Assembly: GCA_964343975.1 (NCBI GenBank)
Contig: CAYFLU010000172.1
Span: 1 to 6,987, forward strand
Length of the DNA: 6,987 nucleotides
Reading direction: 5' to 3'
Source of the DNA: SCUN01 sp964343975
GTDB taxonomy: Bacteria > Acidobacteriota > Vicinamibacteria > Vicinamibacterales > SCN-69-37
Numbering within the stretch: the first letter of the stretch is position 1; each line of letters begins with the position of its first letter. The notes under the pieces were generated by a model. The model had not been told where the DNA came from and did no database searches. It worked only from the letters and a program-made list of their open reading frames with translations. Below, one piece after another: positions 5,562 to 6,987 of the stretch. A program made the position numbers and the translations under genes.

Positions 5562-6987
5562 CTATTTCACGAAGGTGATCGTGGAGATCGCGAGCACGGG
5601 CTCGTCGGCTTTCGCGCTGAAGTTGCGCACGACCACGTAGAGGTCGCGCTGCCCGGTCGGGGTCTTGATGGGCAGGGTGGCCACGTTGGCGGCGGGCCCT
5701 GCGGCGCCGGTCGCGCCTCCCGACGACTGCATGGCGTTCGCGTCGGGATTCACAACGCCGGCGTTGCCGATGTTGGCCTGACCGAGCAGTTCGCCGACCA
5801 TCGATCCGAGGTGGACTTCGATCGTGCCGCCCTTGAAGCCTTCGCGGGCGGGCGCGGTGGCGGCGATCTGGAGCGCGCGGATGCCCGTGAGATCGACATT
5901 GCGGAACACGAGATAGGCGTTCGCCTTCGCCGACATCGTCTCCACGCCGCCGTTGGCCTCCATGCGGAGCGACATCCCCGAGGCCTCATCGGCGGACACA
6001 GCGCGCACGGTGGGCTCGCGGCGCACGGCCACGGCATCAACGGTGTGCGACATCAATCCGGCCGGTGCCGTATCGGTATAGACCGCGCGAAACACAATCT
6101 TCGACGAAGCCTGCGGCTGGGGCGCGAACGTGCCGGTGAGTGGCAGCGCGTTCACCGTCGTGCTCTTGATCTGCATCACGTAGTCGAGGATCGACTTCGC
6201 CTCCGCCGGCGACAAACCGGGATGCGCCGGCATGTTGGTCTCGCCCCACACGCCCTTGCCGCCCGCGCGGATCTTGTCGATCAGCTTGGCCTGCGCCGCC
6301 GTATCGCCCGCGTATTTCTTGGCGACCTCGGTCCAGGCCGGGCCGTTCGATTTGCTGTCGACGTTGTGGCAGGTCTTGCAGTCGCTCTGCCCCATCAGCG
6401 CCTTTGCCACGGCAAAGCGCGTCGTGCCATCAACCTTGTCGTCGCCCTGCGCGAGCCACGCCGTATCGAAACTCTCGGACACCTGATCGATGCTAAAGGC
6501 GACCTTGGCCGCCGGCACGGCGCCGTCTTCCTTGTCGGTCACGGCGACGGTGTATTTCAGCGGCTGGTCGGCGAAGAAGAACGTGCGATTGCCAGGAATG
6601 TCGAACGCAATCTTCGGCGGCTCGTTGCCCGCGATGATCGTGAGCAACGTGTCGTTCGTCTTCCCGGCCGGATCCGTGACCGTGAGCGACGCGAAGTAGA
6701 CGCCCGGCTTGTCGAACGTCACGGCGGCGTCAGGCGTCGCAAACGTCTTCGCGGGACCGCCGGCTTCCGGCTCCACGCTCCACGCGTATTTCAGGGCGTC
6801 ACCGTCGGGATCCATCGAGCCCTTGGACGACAGCGCCACCTTGAGCGGCACCGCACCGCCGGTCACATTCGCCGAGGCCTTGGCGATCGGCGCGCGATTG
6901 CCCGCGTTGTATTCGATGCGCACCAATCGCGCGTTGTCGCTCTTGCGGAACCAGTTGCTGCCGTACTCGAGCACGTAGAGATCGCCG
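5562..6987 (-). CDS. PQQ sugar dehydrogenase-PKD-cytochrome c fusion, 3' part
   Basis: The 5' end is missing: the frame is open through 6986, and the first visible residues GDLYVLEYGSNWF are the tail of a PQQ-dependent glucose/sorbosone dehydrogenase beta-propeller. A GTG at 6974 lies inside this conserved motif as an ordinary valine. Counting from 6986 (474 residues seen): a PKD domain follows at about 32-116 (with DPDGDALKYAWSV), then a second Ig-like segment from about 120 (NEPPKIAF, TDKEDG). A monohaem c-type cytochrome spans about 177-273 with haem motif CKTCH (C203, C206, H207) and axial M252 in ETNMPAHP. A beta-rich C-terminal domain at about 335-474 (AYLVFRNVDLTGIRALQI, GTIEVHLGS) resembles carbohydrate-binding family 6 modules. 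Haem c attachment requires export to the periplasm or beyond. The likely job is oxidation of a sugar at PQQ, with electrons passed to the fused haem and on to the respiratory chain. The substrate is unknown. The gene is co-directional with the FapA-family gene, 93 bases downstream. Confidence 0.92.
   Translation of the reverse strand, partial: GDLYVLEYGSNWFRKSDNARLVRIEYNAGNRAPIAKASANVTGGAVPLKVALSSKGSMDPDGDALKYAWSVEPEAGGPAKTFATPDAAVTFDKPGVYFASLTVTDPAGKTNDTLLTIIAGNEPPKIAFDIPGNRTFFFADQPLKYTVAVTDKEDGAVPAAKVAFSIDQVSESFDTAWLAQGDDKVDGTTRFAVAKALMGQSDCKTCHNVDSKSNGPAWTEVAKKYAGDTAAQAKLIDKIRAGGKGVWGETNMPAHPGLSPAEAKSILDYVMQIKSTTVNALPLTGTFAPQPQASSKIVFRAVYTDTAPAGLMSHTVDAVAVRREPTVRAVSADEASGMSLRMEANGGVETMSAKANAYLVFRNVDLTGIRALQIAATAPAREGFKGGTIEVHLGSMVGELLGQANIGNAGVVNPDANAMQSSGGATGAAGPAANVATLPIKTPTGQRDLYVVVRNFSAKADEPVLAISTITFVK

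Noticed and set aside
6972..6974. GTG at 6974 as the start of the dehydrogenase-cytochrome gene
   Set aside because: The codons upstream to 6986 continue the conserved GDLYVLEYG motif, so this is an internal valine and the gene is truncated by the window edge.

Overview
This is a GC-rich, densely coding window from a free-living bacterium with a Gram-negative style envelope. A duplicated 'orphan' MacB/FtsX-type permease lies next to a secreted-type PQQ sugar dehydrogenase with a fused haem c domain, in very high-GC DNA. This combination suggests Gemmatimonadota or Acidobacteriota. That placement is an inference from gene families only; no taxonomic marker other than part of a tRNA is present.

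Layout. Positions 1-41 (minus strand) hold the 5' half of a tRNA-Leu(UAA) that runs off the left edge. Only 12 bases separate it from 54-1427 (minus), an integral-membrane GT-C (GT39/ArnT-like) glycosyltransferase read in the same direction. A 55-base divergent spacer (1428-1482) with a perfect 6-6-6 inverted repeat separates that gene from 1483-3891 (plus), an 802-residue duplicated FtsX/MacB-type permease of the ADOP class. The permease converges on 3894-5468 (minus), a FapA/DUF342-family polymerising beta-helix protein, with two bases between the stop codons. Upstream of that gene is a 93-base spacer (5469-5561) with an 11-base C/G homopolymer and a strong ribosome binding site. The rest (5562-6987, minus) is the 3' part of a multidomain protein: the tail of a PQQ sugar dehydrogenase, PKD/Ig-like domains, a c-type cytochrome and a beta-rich C-terminal domain.

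How they fit together. The genes do not form an obvious single pathway. Three of the four proteins act at the envelope: lipid-linked sugar transfer, an ABC-type permease without a local ATPase, and periplasmic or extracellular sugar oxidation. FapA-family proteins are cytoplasmic or membrane-associated and of unsettled function. I see no CRISPR array, insertion sequence, prophage gene, toxin-antitoxin pair or defence module, and nothing that I would call a new multi-gene system. The points most worth a second look are the homopolymer ahead of the FapA-family gene, the palindrome in the divergent spacer, the dehydrogenase-cytochrome fusion, and the very short leader between the glycosyltransferase stop codon and the tRNA. 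There is no gene-free stretch over 300 bases.
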